Notes: a model not told the origin generated them from the sequence alone. DNA of 64,000 nt from Rhizomys pruinosus (GCA_009823505.1 VZQC01010551.1:30009-94008), one strand, 5' to 3'; numbered from the stretch's first letter, positions 23,311 to 35,935 are shown. Numbers and translations: made by a program.

Positions 23311-23675
23311 ATTGCACAGTCACTTATTATCTGTGTTTGACGAGTTGTGGGACTTTGTAATAGTCTTCATGTGTTGCAAAAGAAGCTTCTTTATGAGTGG
23401 TGAGAGGTACACTTGTCTGTAAATATAAGGATATATATATATATTTAGAATACAGTAAAAAAATTACGTTGGTTTAGGGAAGTAACAGAAGTCGAATTTT
23501 CTGTAGGATCTATGACCTCTTCAGCCATGTGTACTTGGCTGTGTTTACAGTACCATGCATGATTTCTTTCTCATTGAATGAGCCTTAAGTCTAATTAGAC
23601 ATCTGTTGATTATCCCAAAGATAAAAATTCCACTACTGCATCAGTAGAGACAGCTTGCTGCTTGTGCTATGTTGG

Positions 23676-23714
23676 TTTTTTTTTTTTTTTTTTTTTTTTT
23701 ATTTTTTTTTTTTT

Positions 23715-23770
<56 letters not shown>

Positions 23771-24027
23771 TTTTTATTTTTTTTTTTGTTTTTTTTTTTT
23801 TTTTTTAGACAGGGGCCTCCACTGGCCCAGCTATCTAGAACACGACTAGGCTGGCCTTGAACTCACAGAGAATCCCTCCCCTCCCCCTCCCCTCCTCCTC
23901 CTCTCCTCTCCTCCCTCCTCTCCTCCTCTACTCACTCCTCCTCCTCCTCCTCCTCCTCCTGCCCTTTGCCTCCTCTGCCTCTGCCTCTCAAGTGCTAGGA
24001 TTAAAGGCATGCACCACCACACCCAGC
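23676..24027 (-). mobile_element. B1 SINE, antisense, with ~130-base T tract and internal CTC expansion
   Basis: 23676-23806 is almost pure T with a few A, G and C interruptions. The B1 body begins 'agacaggggcctccactggc', is interrupted at 23873-23960 by a CTC/CCT-rich expansion, and resumes 'tgcctctgcctctcaagtgc' to 'caccaccacacccagca'. Confidence 0.9.
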
Positions 24028-25174
24028 ACAGTGACAATTTTTAAGTTGAACTGCTCTGACAGTATTTGCCTATCTCTCTCTTGTGCTTCCACTTAACTCC
24101 TGTTTTTTGTGTGTATGAAAGAAACCTCGGTTGAACCAGTTGATTTATGCCATGAATCATCACATCTTACAGTACCAAACCAAATATGGTGCTTGTTGAG
24201 TTGTGTGAGAGTCATACATTTGACATTTTATTTATTAAGTTTATTTAAATTAATCTTTTGAATCATAAAACTTTTCCAAAACAATCAGGATGGGATGTTT
24301 TATAAATCTGTTGACCTATATACCATCCTATGAAAATATAAAAACAAAGAGCTTGTTAAAAATTAATTACAGTTGTAAATTGATTTCCTTTTGTTGGCAG
24401 AAAGAACAGTTTATTAGCCCAGGAACAGGTTCACACTGTTTTTACATCAAGCATTTCCAGCTGAAGCTTGTTAGTGACTGCCTCTCAGATTAAGGGGAAA
24501 AATCCTCACTGTGGTACATGAACTCCTATTAAGACATAAATAATCAACTCATCCCCTACATAGATGAGAACAAAGAACATAGTAATACACAGCAAAGATT
24601 AACTAAGCAAATATTGCATGGCCCCATCTAAGGTACAAGTCAAAAATATTGTGTTTGTAAGAAGATTGTCATTTTTAATTTTCTTTATTATCTTGCTTGT
24701 CATAGGAGCTAAAGGGAGAATATATGCTTCATTTTTAATATTAAAATATGTTTTTTGCACATAATGTGCATATTTTGGGGATACTGTGATAATTCAACAT
24801 GCTCATAAACCCAGAGCAATGATCATCTTTCCTTACACTGATTATTTATTTGTGTTAAGAACTTTGATACCCCTCTCCACTTACTATAATGTACATAATG
24901 AAAGTCATACACTCTGACTACCTGTGGTACTCTATGATGTTAGAACCTATTTCTCCTATCTAGCTAGATCTTGGTACTTGTTATCTGACCCTCCTCTACA
25001 GAGGCCTGGTTCTTAGTATTGTGTGACCTCTCTTCTACTCTCTACTTATGAAAAGCAAATTTTTACTTTCCATATGCCAGCAAGAACATGTATGTTTATT
25101 TTTCTGTGCCTAGCTTATCTCAGTTCGTTTTGTGTTGCAACAAAAAGCAGAATACTTTGGTTTTCTATTTGTGT

Positions 25175-25341
25175 TATTTTCTTTTTTTTGGGGGGGGGGT
25201 CTTTTCAAGACAGAGTCTCCCTGTAGCCCCAGCTGTCCTGGAACTCACTCTGAAGACCAGGCTGGCCTTGAACTCACAAAGATCCACCTGCCTCTGCCTC
25301 CCAAGTGCTAGGATTAAAGGCATGCGCCACCACGCCCGGCT
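25175..25341 (-). mobile_element. B1 SINE, antisense, full length
   Basis: After T and G runs the body reads 'agacagagtctccctgtagc' to 'cgccaccacgcccggcta'. It retains CpG-bearing positions, so it is a fairly young copy. Confidence 0.93.
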
Positions 25342-25409
25342 ACAAAAAACCATTTTAAGCAGCAAGATTAAAGACCCAGTCTTTTCTAATTTTAAGAAAC
25401 CTTGCAAAC

Positions 25410-25491
25410 CAGGGGAGAGCGCGAACGCAGTCCCCCACTACCACAAATTATGCAGTCAAGTTTCCTGCATTTGGGGAAATCGCAGGGGTCG
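25410..25491 (-). pseudogene. U1 snRNA pseudogene, 3' half
   Basis: The minus strand matches the 3' half of U1 snRNA. From its end it includes the terminal stem-loop ('aggggagagcgcgaacgcag' on +), the Sm-site region ('ccacaaattatgcagtcaag') and 'ggggaaatcgcaggggtc'. The U1 5' half, including the 5'-splice-site recognition sequence, is missing, so it cannot make functional U1. There is no A-tail or U1 promoter. Confidence 0.9.
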
Positions 25492-25648
25492 GACTAAGAT
25501 AAAATAAAGTAGGAAGAGTGTCAAAATTCTAATACAAAAGGCAGGGAAATAGTACTCTCCCCTCCTTCTCCAGTGTGATAGTTGAGGTTCATCCACATTT
25601 TTTGCATGTATAATTGTTCATTTGTTGTGTGTGCAGCTGGTATACCTT

Positions 25649-25649
<1 letters not shown>

Positions 25650-25681
<32 letters not shown>
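25650..25681. repeat. (TG)n microsatellite
   Basis: About 16 uninterrupted TG units at the tail side of an antisense B4 SINE. Confidence 0.97.
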
Positions 25682-25682
<1 letters not shown>

Positions 25683-25958
25683 GGGGGGGCAGATGCATAT
25701 ATGTGGAGGCCAGAGGTCGATGTTGGGTCTCTTCCTTTATCCCTCTCCATCTTACTTCCTGAAACAGTATCTCATTGGATCTGGAACTCATCACTTGGCT
25801 AGGCTGTCTGGCCAGCAGCTGGGATCCACCTCACCACTCCCCAGCACTGGGCTTGCAGGGGCACATTGCCATGCTGACCTTTTATGTGGGTTCTGGGGAT
25901 CCAAACTCGGGTCTTGGGTCCTCATGCTTGTTCACTGAGTCATCTCCTTAGTTAACAG
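25682..25958 (-). mobile_element. B4 (ID-B1 composite) SINE, antisense
   Basis: 'gtggaggccagaggtcgatg', 'tggatctggaactcatcact' and 'ggttctggggatccaaactc' are reverse B4 landmarks. It ends in the degraded head 'gagtcatctccttag'. Confidence 0.85.
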
Positions 25959-26394
25959 TTGGTTTGTCTTTATTACATAGTAGTTTTCAGTGGTCTGAAT
26001 GCACCAGGTATAACCATTAACCTGTGAAAGACATCTAAGTTTTTTGGACTGTGATTTGGTTTGGGGGTTTTGTTGTTCTCTCTTCTACTATGAAAATCAG
26101 CATGCAAGTTTTTGTATGAATGTGGAGCTGTCTGCCAGTCTTCTAGTTAGGTCCTTTCACTTATCTACTTCTTAAATATCATTGCCTTGAATATCTGAGG
26201 CTCTTAAAATTTTTAATGAAAAATTATTAGAAGACTTACAAGGAGGTGGTGTATCTCTCCATGTATGTGCTCTCTCCATTATTGTTTTTTCTTTTTGATG
26301 CTCAGATTTACTTTTTAAATTTTGTTTGAAGAATTTTCCGTAGATGTTCTTTAAAGGTAGGTCTGCTTGTTCTATTACTGTACTAAAATTAATT

Positions 26395-26770
26395 AATTAA
26401 TTAATTAAAAAACTGACCAAAACTAACTTGGGGAAGAAGGGCTTTATTTTCTCTTATATTTCCTGGGTCATAGTTCATCACCAGAGGAAGTCAGGGCAGA
26501 AACCTGGAGGCAGGAGATAAAGCCCAGACCATGGAGGAATACTGCTTACTGGTTTGCTCCCTTGGCCTGTGCTCAGCCTGCCTTCTTATACAATACAGGA
26601 CCACCTGCCCACAGGTGGCACTGCCAGCAGTAGGCTGGGCCCTCTCATATCACTTAGCAATCAAGAAAGTGCCCCACAGACATGGACACTGGCCAGTCCA
26701 ATGGAGGGATTCCTCAGTCAAGGTTCCCTCTACCCAGGAGTGTCAAGCTGAACACTGAAGCTATCCAGCA
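26395..26770 (+). mobile_element. Non-autonomous hAT-type DNA element (URR1-like)
   Basis: 'ccaaaactaacttggggaag', 'gaaacctggaggcaggagat' and 'gtgtcaagctgaac' belong to a rodent repeat also present at 47525-47935 and 61258-61665. I know this family as URR1-like. An (ATTA)n run sits at its left edge. Confidence 0.65.
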
Positions 26771-28014
26771 CACTGCTAGTGGCAAATCCTCTAACTTTCT
26801 CTTATTTAAGAATGTCTGTTTCTACTTCACTTGTGAATAATAGTTTTGACACATATAGAATTACCAGTTCGTCTTCACAGCACTCTCTTCTGTCCAGGGT
26901 GGAGCCTTCTTCTGTCCAGGGTGGAACCTGCTGGCTGCACATTGGTGGTGCTGGACTGGCTCACTTTCTGCTATTCAGGGTCCCTGCATTCCTCCCTGTC
27001 CTTTTCCACCTTCTCAGTCCTCCTTTTGTTGCCTCTTATGTTATTTCCAGGATTTGTAGTTGTATTTGCAGAGAGGACCCATGACTATGAATCTATGACA
27101 TCTTGTCCAAACTGGAAGTTCTGTAATCATTTCCCTGGCTTTCCTAAACCCTTGTTAATAGTAGACTATGAAATATATTCCAGGTTAATTCAAAGCTCCA
27201 TTGAATCATAAGCCTTCTGTAAATTAGACAGTGCTAAAAAAAGACACATCATGTTCAAGTAAGTATATTTTGTTATTATTTAGGGAGTTTTTCTCAAAGA
27301 TTAAGCCCTCCTAAGGTGTTAATTTATTGTCTATAAAATATTCTCTCTGAATCTTTGCTGGAATTAAAAACTCTATAAATAACTTTCTGCATTTAGGAGC
27401 CTAACAACAGGAATAATCTTGCATATCTTTTTTCTTTGGGTGACAAATTTATCCCTGAATCCTGAGTAGCTGGATGGAAAACACTAGTCTCATCTCCATC
27501 TTTTGCATGCCAATACTTGTGTACCATATAGTCAGAGGACCTTCCCTATCTAGAAACTTCTGTCATATGCACACTGACCACATCAAATATTTAGCTGACA
27601 ATGTTCTGGAGATCTGGTCTTACTTGGTTGTCGTGAATAATTAAAGTTAGGCAAGGAAAGAAATATTTTCTGTAATCCTGTTGATATCTTTGAATGCTAC
27701 TAGCTAGAGTCATCAAGAGTTTTGTGCATATACAATTGAAAATAAAAAGTAAGTTAAAGATGGAGTAATGGTGAGGAAGGAATGAATATTCTTATATTTA
27801 TGCATATATGGAAAGTTCTCTAAAAGTTTCATGTATATTTTTCCAACAGTTTTAATTTGGAATTTGTATGTCTGAGGTTCAAGCTGTTGAGACCATAGGT
27901 TATCTTTGTACTTGATTATTCTGATTTTAATCTAGCAATATTTAAGTAAACCAGGAAGGTACTCTTAAAGCATCAGCATATTGAGATGCTATAGTGTGTG
28001 ACAGCTGTTTTCTT

Positions 28015-28053
28015 TTTTTTTTTTTTTAATTTAATTTTTATTGATGCTTTGTG
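28015..28053 (-). mobile_element. 39-bp L1 3'-end insertion with 15-bp target-site duplication
   Basis: Only a T run plus about 26 bases of the L1 3' terminus ('ttattgatgctttgtg' is diagnostic) lie between perfect copies of GACAGCTGTTTTCTT at 28000-28014 and 28054-28068. Confidence 0.88.
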
Positions 28054-28814
28054 GACAGCTGTTTTCTTGATACATGTTTACATGTTGTTTTGAATAATAC
28101 TTGTATGACCAGGCCATGGAATGAATAACCCCTGAAATGATGCTTTTTATGTGAAAAAAACAACTCCTGGTTGAATTCTTTTGTGTAGGTTTAGAATTTT
28201 TAAGTATTTTCTTAGATCAGCTCCCTCTCTCCATAAAAGTTGAGTGATTATTGTACTTATATTTTGTAAGTGACTTTTGGCTGTTAAATCTTGAAATGAT
28301 ACTGTATATTTTGCACAGTTTACATGATTAATTTACAGAAGGCAGTATGCTAAGACTGCAGCTGACATCAGGGGATCACTGTTCCCACAGCCTTTGGACA
28401 TTGATTGTAAATATCAGAAAAGTATAAAGTCATATGAAAATATTTTTGAAATTTTAGCCTAACTAGATTAAAGACAAATTTTATGTTTTCCTGTACAAAT
28501 TATGGAGGAAGAGTAATTTAATAGGTGATATCAGAATCTAATTAAATCTGACAGTATTTAAATTATAGAAAAAAGAAGTTATAATACAAGAAAATGCCAG
28601 TGGCAAAGTAAAAGGTAATTAATGCTTTCTTCTATATTAAAAGACAAAGTACAAAGGCGACCCGTCCTTTGTAATAGCAGGAGTTTGTTGTATGATTCTC
28701 AAATGTTTTAGTAAGTGAATTCCTTATAGAAAAATAGAGTTACAGTTAATTTAATTTTGCCAAAGAAGATTCTTTTAACTCTATAACTCTTCCTGTTCAC
28801 TAAAAATGTTCTGT

Positions 28815-29106
28815 AGGGCTGGGGAGTTAGCTCAGTTAGTAAAGTGCTTGTCCTACAAGCATGAGGGCCTGAATTTGATCTCCAGAATACACATAAAAAG
28901 CTGGGCATGATGGCATATGTTTGTAATCTCAGAGCTGGAGCGTCAGAGCCAGGCAGATCTTGGGAGTTTGTGGTCAGCCAGCCTTCCTAGGCAAATTTTT
29001 GAGCCTCAGGTCCTATTGAGAGACCTTGACTAAAGAAAGGGAGTGGCTTAGGAATGACACCCGAAGTCTTCCAGTGGTCTCCATATGCATACATGCACAT
29101 ATGGGT
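28815..29106 (+). mobile_element. B4 (ID-B1 composite) SINE, sense
   Basis: It starts with the ID-like head 'gggctggggagttagctcag', joins B1-like sequence at 'aaaagctgggcatgatggca', and runs into a CA microsatellite. Confidence 0.9.
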
Positions 29107-29113
29107 ACACACA

Positions 29114-29153
<40 letters not shown>
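29107..29153. repeat. (CA)n microsatellite
   Basis: CA array of about 23 units with one AT interruption, forming the tail of the B4 element. Confidence 0.97.
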
Positions 29154-29156
<3 letters not shown>

Positions 29157-29392
29157 GCAGGCACATACACATACTGTTTGTGTGAGAAAATGCTATCATT
29201 TTAGATACCTGTCAACAAACTATGACTCTTTAGCAGCTGCTTTTATCAAACTAGTTTTTAACATACAAAGTTTAAAGTAGTTGTAATCTGCAGATTCTTT
29301 TATAAGTCTTTATTAAAAGTACTATGAAATTTCAAATAAAGTATCATGTAATCTCATTAATTTTCCCATAAAAAATATCCTTTCATTTTTAG

Positions 29393-29505
29393 ATTACCTC
29401 CCTAGTGACCCTACAGCTGTTGACCCTGGTTGGCCATGATGATCAACTTGACGGACCAAAGTACAAATGCACAGTTTCTCTGGACTTCATCAGAGCTATC
29501 GCACG
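29393..29505 (+). CDS. ORC5: ORC5 coding exon ([20 protein letters not shown])
   Basis: A phase-0 exon of 113 nt after 'catttttag' with donor gtaact. It encodes [20 protein letters not shown] then [17 protein letters not shown] and the first two bases of an arginine codon. This is the winged-helix wing region. Confidence 0.97.
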
Positions 29506-30467
29506 GTAACTGTAGATAACTGTTAATGTAAAATGTGTAATTATGCAGATGATGTGGTAAATATAAAAACAAATGTCCTTTTGTAATATAATGTCAGTCA
29601 TTTAAACAAGAAAAAGATCGCTTAAGTACTAAGAATGAATAAGCTCCATTGTAGAATGCATCTTCTCGTCAGGTTCGCCAGTGATATAAATTAGGATTAG
29701 TAGCTAATATGTTAGATGCCAGAAATCAAAATACTGAAATACTGTAATATACTGAAGTAATCATTCCATAGTAGTAAAGTGGGATTTCAAAGATCATTGC
29801 CTCTAAAACCTTCTATGTACTAAAATAGCACATGTGGCCCAAGTCTTAAATTTTTTTTGCAGAGTAGAGGACTTTAAAAATTCTGACTTAGGTAATACTC
29901 AAACAGTGTCAGTTCAAGAGATGAGATAGTTGTACATCAAATCTTATTTACTATTCTGTGCTTAGAGTTTTAAGAGGCTCTTTGACAAATGTCAACGTGC
30001 TGAAGAGACAAGGGGAGTGATGGAAAGAGAACCATGTCACTGCCCTGACTGATGGTCAGAGTCTGAGAGAAACACTGGGGGAGGACATGTGAACCATCTG
30101 AGTATTCCAAAGCTGGCCTTTGCCCAGTGCACAATGTGAGCTCTTCTAAACGATAAGTTTAGAGAGGACAATATGTTTGTAACAGTGAGACTTGGAAGAT
30201 GTGAAGAGTATCTTCACAAAGAGATGTACTTTCTGTTATGGAGAGTGTTCGAGCATGTTTATGAGTAACTCCCATCTTTCACAGATATTTCACAGTTTGA
30301 AATATGTAGGCATAAGGTAGTATTTAATAGGCTTAAAAATAGTGCTTGACCAGGGTATGGATTTTTATATCACCTCCAGCAAACTTTACAGCTTCTTGAG
30401 GTGCTGAAGTTCCCAAGTTGGCAGCTTCTGCCGTGAAGTCTCTTTCTGAATTAAAAAGCTCTATGAT

Positions 30468-30723
30468 GGGCTGGAGAGATGGCCTAGCGGTTAAGAGCGC
30501 CGACCGCTCTTACAGAGGACCCGGGTTCGATCCCCAGCACCCACATGGCGGCTGAGAACCGTCCGAAACTCCAATTCCAGGAGAACTCCAGTTCCAGGGG
30601 AATCTGACGCCCTCTTCTGACCCCGTGGCATTGCACGACACGGGTGCACAGACCTGCATGCAGACAGTACATTCATACACATACAGAAATAAATAAAATT
30701 AATTAAAAAAAAATTAAAAAAAA
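30468..30723 (+). mobile_element. B2 SINE, sense, full length with 15-bp target-site duplication
   Basis: AAAAAGCTCTATGAT flanks it at 30453-30467 and 30724-30738. The head 'gggctggagagatggcctag', an intact B-box region and the internal 17-bp duplication make this the best-preserved sense copy in the window. Confidence 0.96.
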
Positions 30724-30947
30724 AAAAAGCTCTATGATAACATGATACAGGTTTCTGGAATATTTCAGTAGCATTTGGACTCTCACACATAAAGTGATGA
30801 TTTTAATGCTTTATTATGGTTTACAAAGAGAAAATTTAGCAGAAATTTTTGTTAGATAATTTATTATGATCATGAAGTAAGAACATTATTTTCTTATTGA
30901 CTAAAGATATGAATGTATTTAAATGTTGATTGAAAAAAACAAACATT

Positions 30948-31112
30948 AGCTGGGTGTGGTGGCACACGCCTTTAATCCTAGCACTTGGGAAGCAGAGGCA
31001 GGTGGATCTTTGTGAGCTCAAGGCCAGCCTGGTCTACAGAGCAAGTTCCAGGCCAGCTGGGGCTACAGGGAGACTCTGTCTCGAAAAGACAAAAAAAAAA
31101 AAAAAAAAAAAA
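30948..31112 (+). mobile_element. B1 SINE, sense, full length
   Basis: It runs from 'agctgggtgtggtggcacac' to a long A tail and is largely intact. Confidence 0.93.
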
Positions 31113-32264
31113 TAATGATGAATAAAACAGAAAGGTTAATTTAAAACATAAAATCTTTACAATGTTCTATAACCCTGGGATTTAGATGAAGAGTTGAAGG
31201 AGCCACATTATAAAAATGTAATGTCACTGTTCTATTTAGAAGTCTTCTGTGTGCTCTAGCCTTAAAATAGAACAGGTGAATTCAAATGAAGCTGAATTTG
31301 AAGGTTTGGTAATAAAAGGTTGAAGGAATTCTCATCTGATACCTATTTCCTCTGTGAAGGAGGAGGCAGAAATTGTGACTAAAGCAGACGTACTAACAGT
31401 TTGAGAAAATTATGGGATGTTTGAATTAGCTGCTGTGGGAATGGAAGAAAATGCTGACAGAGAAAGCAACTTGCTGAGAGGGTTTGAAGTTCTTGACCTT
31501 GAATTTACAGTGGCATCAATCTGCGAGACTTGTGATGTTTTCCAACAGCATTCCATATGCTAGATACTATGACAGCAAAGAATTGTAATTGCTATCACAT
31601 AGCACTGGGGTTTTGCCAAGAGAGTTCAGGGGATGCTAACAAGTGGTGAACTGTGGAGTCTGAGCTGGACAGGAAGGAGGGCAAAACAGCCAGGGGCTAA
31701 GAGTGATATCTGGCACATAAACACTCGGTATTTATACATCAGGAGAAAATGAAGGTGTGTGACCTGATTGTGCCTAGGTGTTACAGATAGCTTAAATGGA
31801 ACAAATTTGGCCTCAGCAGGTGGAATATCTGAGTCTAAGTTTTGAGAGGTAATGCATTTCTGAGCATTAGAGATGAGAAGACAACTGTGTAGTGAATTTT
31901 GAACTGGTACAGGTCTTAGGATGGAAAGGAAACCAAACTGATGCTAAATTTTCATGGACTAGGAAATGATGGAAAAGCCTGGGATATTCTGGTTCTTAGC
32001 ATCAAAGTTTTTTACACAAGGACGCCAGCTCCACCTGAATGAACTGTTGGGCTATAACAGAGAGATGAACCTTCATTGAAAAGCACTGAAGAGAAAACTG
32101 CCCTTCAGGGGGCACCTTCAGGCATGCCCAGAATGGGAGAAAGACAGTTTGTTGAAGACAGAGGACCAAAGCAGAGTAAAGGTTTGGGTAGAAAAGCAAT
32201 AGGAGGCTGCTTCCAGGAAGGAAAATGAATGTGAAGTGCAGCATAGAGAAGATGGGTGATTAGG

Positions 32265-32515
32265 AAGTTAGGTATTGTCCATGAATTCCAGCATGTGGAA
32301 TGCCAGAGACAGGAGATCCCTGGGCTAAGCTGGCTATCTAGTCTACCAGGAATTGACAAATTCCAGGTTCAGTGAGTTCCCTTGCCTCAGTAAGGAGTAA
32401 TAAATGAAGACACACAATGTGAACTTCTGCCCTACACATACACACGCATATGCATCCATATACATCCAAACATATGTGTAGATGCATACCACATATACAT
32501 ACACCTAAAAAAAAT
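32265..32515 (+). mobile_element. B4-like SINE remnant, sense
   Basis: 'gacaggagatccctgggcta', 'gacaaattccaggttcagtg' and a CA/TA-rich tail fit the 3' two-thirds of B4. Confidence 0.6.
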
Positions 32516-33260
32516 ACTCCTAGGAAAATTATTACTCACATTATGCTTACCTACTTCTTTCTAGTTGCTTACATTAGATAATAATTGATTTGTGTTCCCC
32601 TGGAAATACATAATCTCCTGCACTAGGTAAAAAAGTTATCTGAAATCTTAAAGTTGCATATTAGGAGTCTAATACACATCTAGACCTAAACAGCTTTGTA
32701 ACCCAAAGCTTCCCTTAAAGTGGGTTGTTTGTTCTTTAAAGCAGTTACTGTGGGAAAGTGCAGCATGGTATTTGACACTGGCCTTGTGGTGTTGCTGTCA
32801 AATGCTGACACGTTTCAGAGGGTGGATGTTGGGATCAGTAGGCAGCTTGCCTGGCTGTTGAGAGCTGGAGGAAAATAGAAGCAGTTGGACATCTGCAGGT
32901 TCATAAAGCAATAGTCATGCCTATTTAGTTTCCTGATCACTTAAAACTGCTTTTTAGGTATTAAAAATCTTAGACTATGATTTGATGTGCTTAAGGAATT
33001 CTTCCTGACAAAGCAGAGATATGGAGTGTAGTGAATTACTTACAAATGGGTATTTTAAGTTACTTAGGGCTTTTAAATCAGTCTATTGTATTCAAGAACA
33101 TTTTATTGCATAAACAATGCTTTAATAATAGAAATTATTACTGAATCATATAAAAGAGTCCTACATAAATGGATCCGTTTTCATTTGTTTATGAGTTTTT
33201 TAGTATTGGCCAATTAGACAAATGTATTTCCAAGTTAATACAAAATAGTTGTGACTCTTT

Positions 33261-33514
33261 TTTTTTTAATATTTTTTTAATTTTATTTATTTCTGTATGT
33301 GTATGGATGTACTGTCTGCATGCAGGTTTGTGCACTCATGTCGTGCAATGCCACGGAGGTCAGAAGAGGGTCTCGGATTCCCCTGGAACTGGAGTTCTCC
33401 TGGAATTGGAGTTTCAGATGGTTCTCGGCCACCATGTGGGTGCTGGGGATTGAACCCGGGTCCTCTGTAAGAGCGGTCGGTGCTCTTAACCGCTAGGCCA
33501 TCTCTCCAGCCCCA
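33261..33514 (-). mobile_element. B2 SINE, antisense, full length
   Basis: TGACTCTTT (33252-33260 and 33515-33523) flanks it. It carries the internal 17-bp duplication. Confidence 0.94.
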
Positions 33515-33547
33515 TGACTCTTTATTCTTACTATTGTGTTTCTTCAT

Positions 33548-33550
<3 letters not shown>

Positions 33551-33578
<28 letters not shown>

Positions 33579-33718
33579 GTTTTGTTTTGTTTGAGACCTG
33601 TAGCCCAAGCTGGCCTGGAACTTGGTATGTTGACCAGGCTGGCCTTGAACTCACAGAAATTTGCCTGCCTCTGCCTCCTGAGTGCTGGGATTAAAGGCAT
33701 GCATCAGTAGACCCAGCT
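33551..33718 (-). mobile_element. B1 SINE, antisense, with (TTTTG)n tail and internal deletion
   Basis: The tail is eight TTTTG units. The body skips the usual 'agggtctccc' segment ('gagacctgtagcccaagctg') and ends 'catgcatcagtagacccagct'. Confidence 0.9.
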
Positions 33719-35214
33719 CATATTGATCATTTTATATGACTGTGTAATACTTCATTGAATAATGCCTTCTAGTGTAGACATTCTCCTAATGTTGGAATTT
33801 GTTTTTATCTTGACTTCTTCAGTACCTTTTGTTTGCACCCAAAGTAAAGTAAAAAAATAAAATTATTGAGTCCATTTTACCTTGTTACTTTTATAACCTG
33901 ACTTCTCAAAGTCATTATAGGAAAATGTACCCAGAGAGATATACAAATCTCACTCCCCTTTTTGCAGATGAGAAAATGTAGCCTACTGTATCTAGTTTCT
34001 CTCTAGACCTTTGATAAACATCTTCATTAGGCAGTAACCTGATTTTTAAGATGTTTTTATACCCACCTCATTGCCATTCAATTAGTCTAAGAGCTAAGTG
34101 AAAGAAGGCCACACTGATTTCATGCCACACCCGTTAGGACTTTGTGCATGAGTTTTCTCATTTAAGTAATTTTGTCACTGCTGATGCCGATAAGATTTGG
34201 TATTTTTCAGGGAGCCACTGTTATAATGAAATAAGCTATTTTTTAATCCAGCATTAGGCACTGCAATAGCCAGAGCATCTCAAACTTTGAGCTATTTTAA
34301 AATATGTTTTCAAAAGCAGCATCTATAGTTCCCTGTCCATATTTCTTTAAATATTTGATATGTCAGTTATTTGTGTAGAAACTTTTTTAAGAAAGTGTAT
34401 TATAAAATGATAGACAAAAACAGTAATTTTTGATGGTTTAATAAATAAGAGCATGCAATTAGCGAATCTCGAAAAGGCTGTTCTCACATGGATGCTTATT
34501 TTTACAGAACTGAGGCTTTAATTTTATACTTATTGCTAGATCATTATATCTAATTATTTTGACTGCCTATTCAAATAATAAACCTTCAAGTCTGAATATT
34601 TATGGTGAAGAATGAGTTTAGAGAAAGGAAAATAATTATATGTCTCTTTCTCTCTGTTATTTTATTCTGCCTGCCATTAGAGTATAAAAATATACATCTA
34701 CGTTGTCTGTTGTATCACATTCTTGGATCGTACAGATTTAGTTACAATACGCATACAGGTCAGCGCTATTAAAGACTGAAGATAATGAGAACAGCAGATG
34801 AGGACAGATGAGCTATGCATTTATGTGACGATAAAACAGGTGTTCTGGAAGATGGACAATATTCAGAAGCAAAGAAAAGACTAATACTTTTGCATCTCTA
34901 ATTACTTTATTCTGATTATTAGGCAGAAAGAAAGTAGCTTTCAAATGAAATCTAAACTTTCTGCAGTATAGTTGGAATATAGAATGTTGATGAGCTCTAA
35001 TTTTGTTCCACCTTTTTTTAGTAAACTTTATGCATGGCAAAAAAATAAAATTTTGTCTCTAGTTATATTTTCAGGAGTTAGTGTCATCCCTGCCATGGCC
35101 ATTTGACAGAGCTGTCCAGTCAGTCGTGAATTAGTCAGCATGCGCTTCGCAGTCATGCAAAGCTGAGCAGTCCAGAGGGGAGGACGCTAACATACTATCT
35201 GTTTTTGTTTATAG

Positions 35215-35260
35215 GACGGTGAACTTTGACATAATAAAATACTTGTATGATTTCTTGTGA
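35215..35260 (+). CDS. ORC5: ORC5 terminal coding exon and stop
   Basis: It begins after 'ttataG'. The first G completes arginine, followed by TVNFDIIKYLYDFL and TGA at 35258-35260. The C-terminal helix and the stop position match ORC5. Confidence 0.97.
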
Positions 35261-35935
35261 AAACAAGCTTCAAAGCCATATGGACACTGTGACAATGACT
35301 AAGCCAAGCTGTGTTCATCCAACTACTTAGCTGGCCAGGGAGAGGAGTTCTTTGGCTCTATTGGATTTGTCCAAACAGGTGCTGGCCCAGCATGGAATCT
35401 GATGAAAATACTCTGATTGGTCTGGGTGGATGTGAGCAGAAGACTATTTACCAGGGGCCCTGGAGTATTTGGAAGCAACGTGTTAATTATAAACAGCAGG
35501 GTTTGAGCACAATCTGTTCTACTCTTAATGATGTTATCTTAACACTGAAATTGCCTGAAACCCATTTACTTAGGACTGTGTTTTGCTCCGTGAACTATCC
35601 CCTGCGCTTTGAATGTGCCAGCAGCCCTTGTTTATATGCCCAGCCTTTTCACTTCCTCTCCACAGGAGCCTCTGCAGTTGCTTGCCAAAGCAGATTTCCT
35701 AAGGCCACCATTTTAGAAGTCCATTGTTGCAAAATATATGTTCTTTTTAAAATCCAAGTGTGTATCTCTTTGCTTATCTTTTTACCTTAGTTTTCTCAGA
35801 TGGGAAGTAGCTTGTCAGATGTGGACCAGCTATCTGTATCTCATCCTACTGGTGAATTCATGTGCTCTGTAAGACTTATCTGCTCACTCTTGTAATTACC
35901 CAAACAACCTAGCTTTTTATCAGCATATGGTTTTT

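Larger units (their letters stand above)
12400..29392 (+). other. ORC5: ORC5 intron, 16993 bases
   Basis: The largest intron in the window. It holds B1, B2 and B4 copies, L1 pieces including a 5'-inverted one and a 39-bp one, a hAT-type element, a U1 pseudogene and several microsatellites. 17563-19370 is conspicuously free of recognisable repeats. I found no ORC5-like exon in it. Confidence 0.85.
29506..35214 (+). other. ORC5: ORC5 last intron, 5709 bases
   Basis: It contains a sense B2, a sense B1, a B4-like remnant, an antisense B2 and an antisense B1. 29510-30440, 31150-32260 and 33720-35210 show no recognisable repeat or coding signal. The acceptor is 'gtttataG' just before 35215. Confidence 0.85.

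Noticed and set aside
24896..25025. Possible L1 ORF2-like or exon-like sequence near 'gcctggttcttagtattgtg'
   Set aside because: Similarity to L1 3' sequence ('tgtggtactctatgatgtt') is too weak to define an element.
35311..35790. 159-codon open frame downstream of the ORC5 stop
   Set aside because: It lies in the ORC5 3' UTR, resembles no protein I know, and a frame this long can occur by chance in a window this size.
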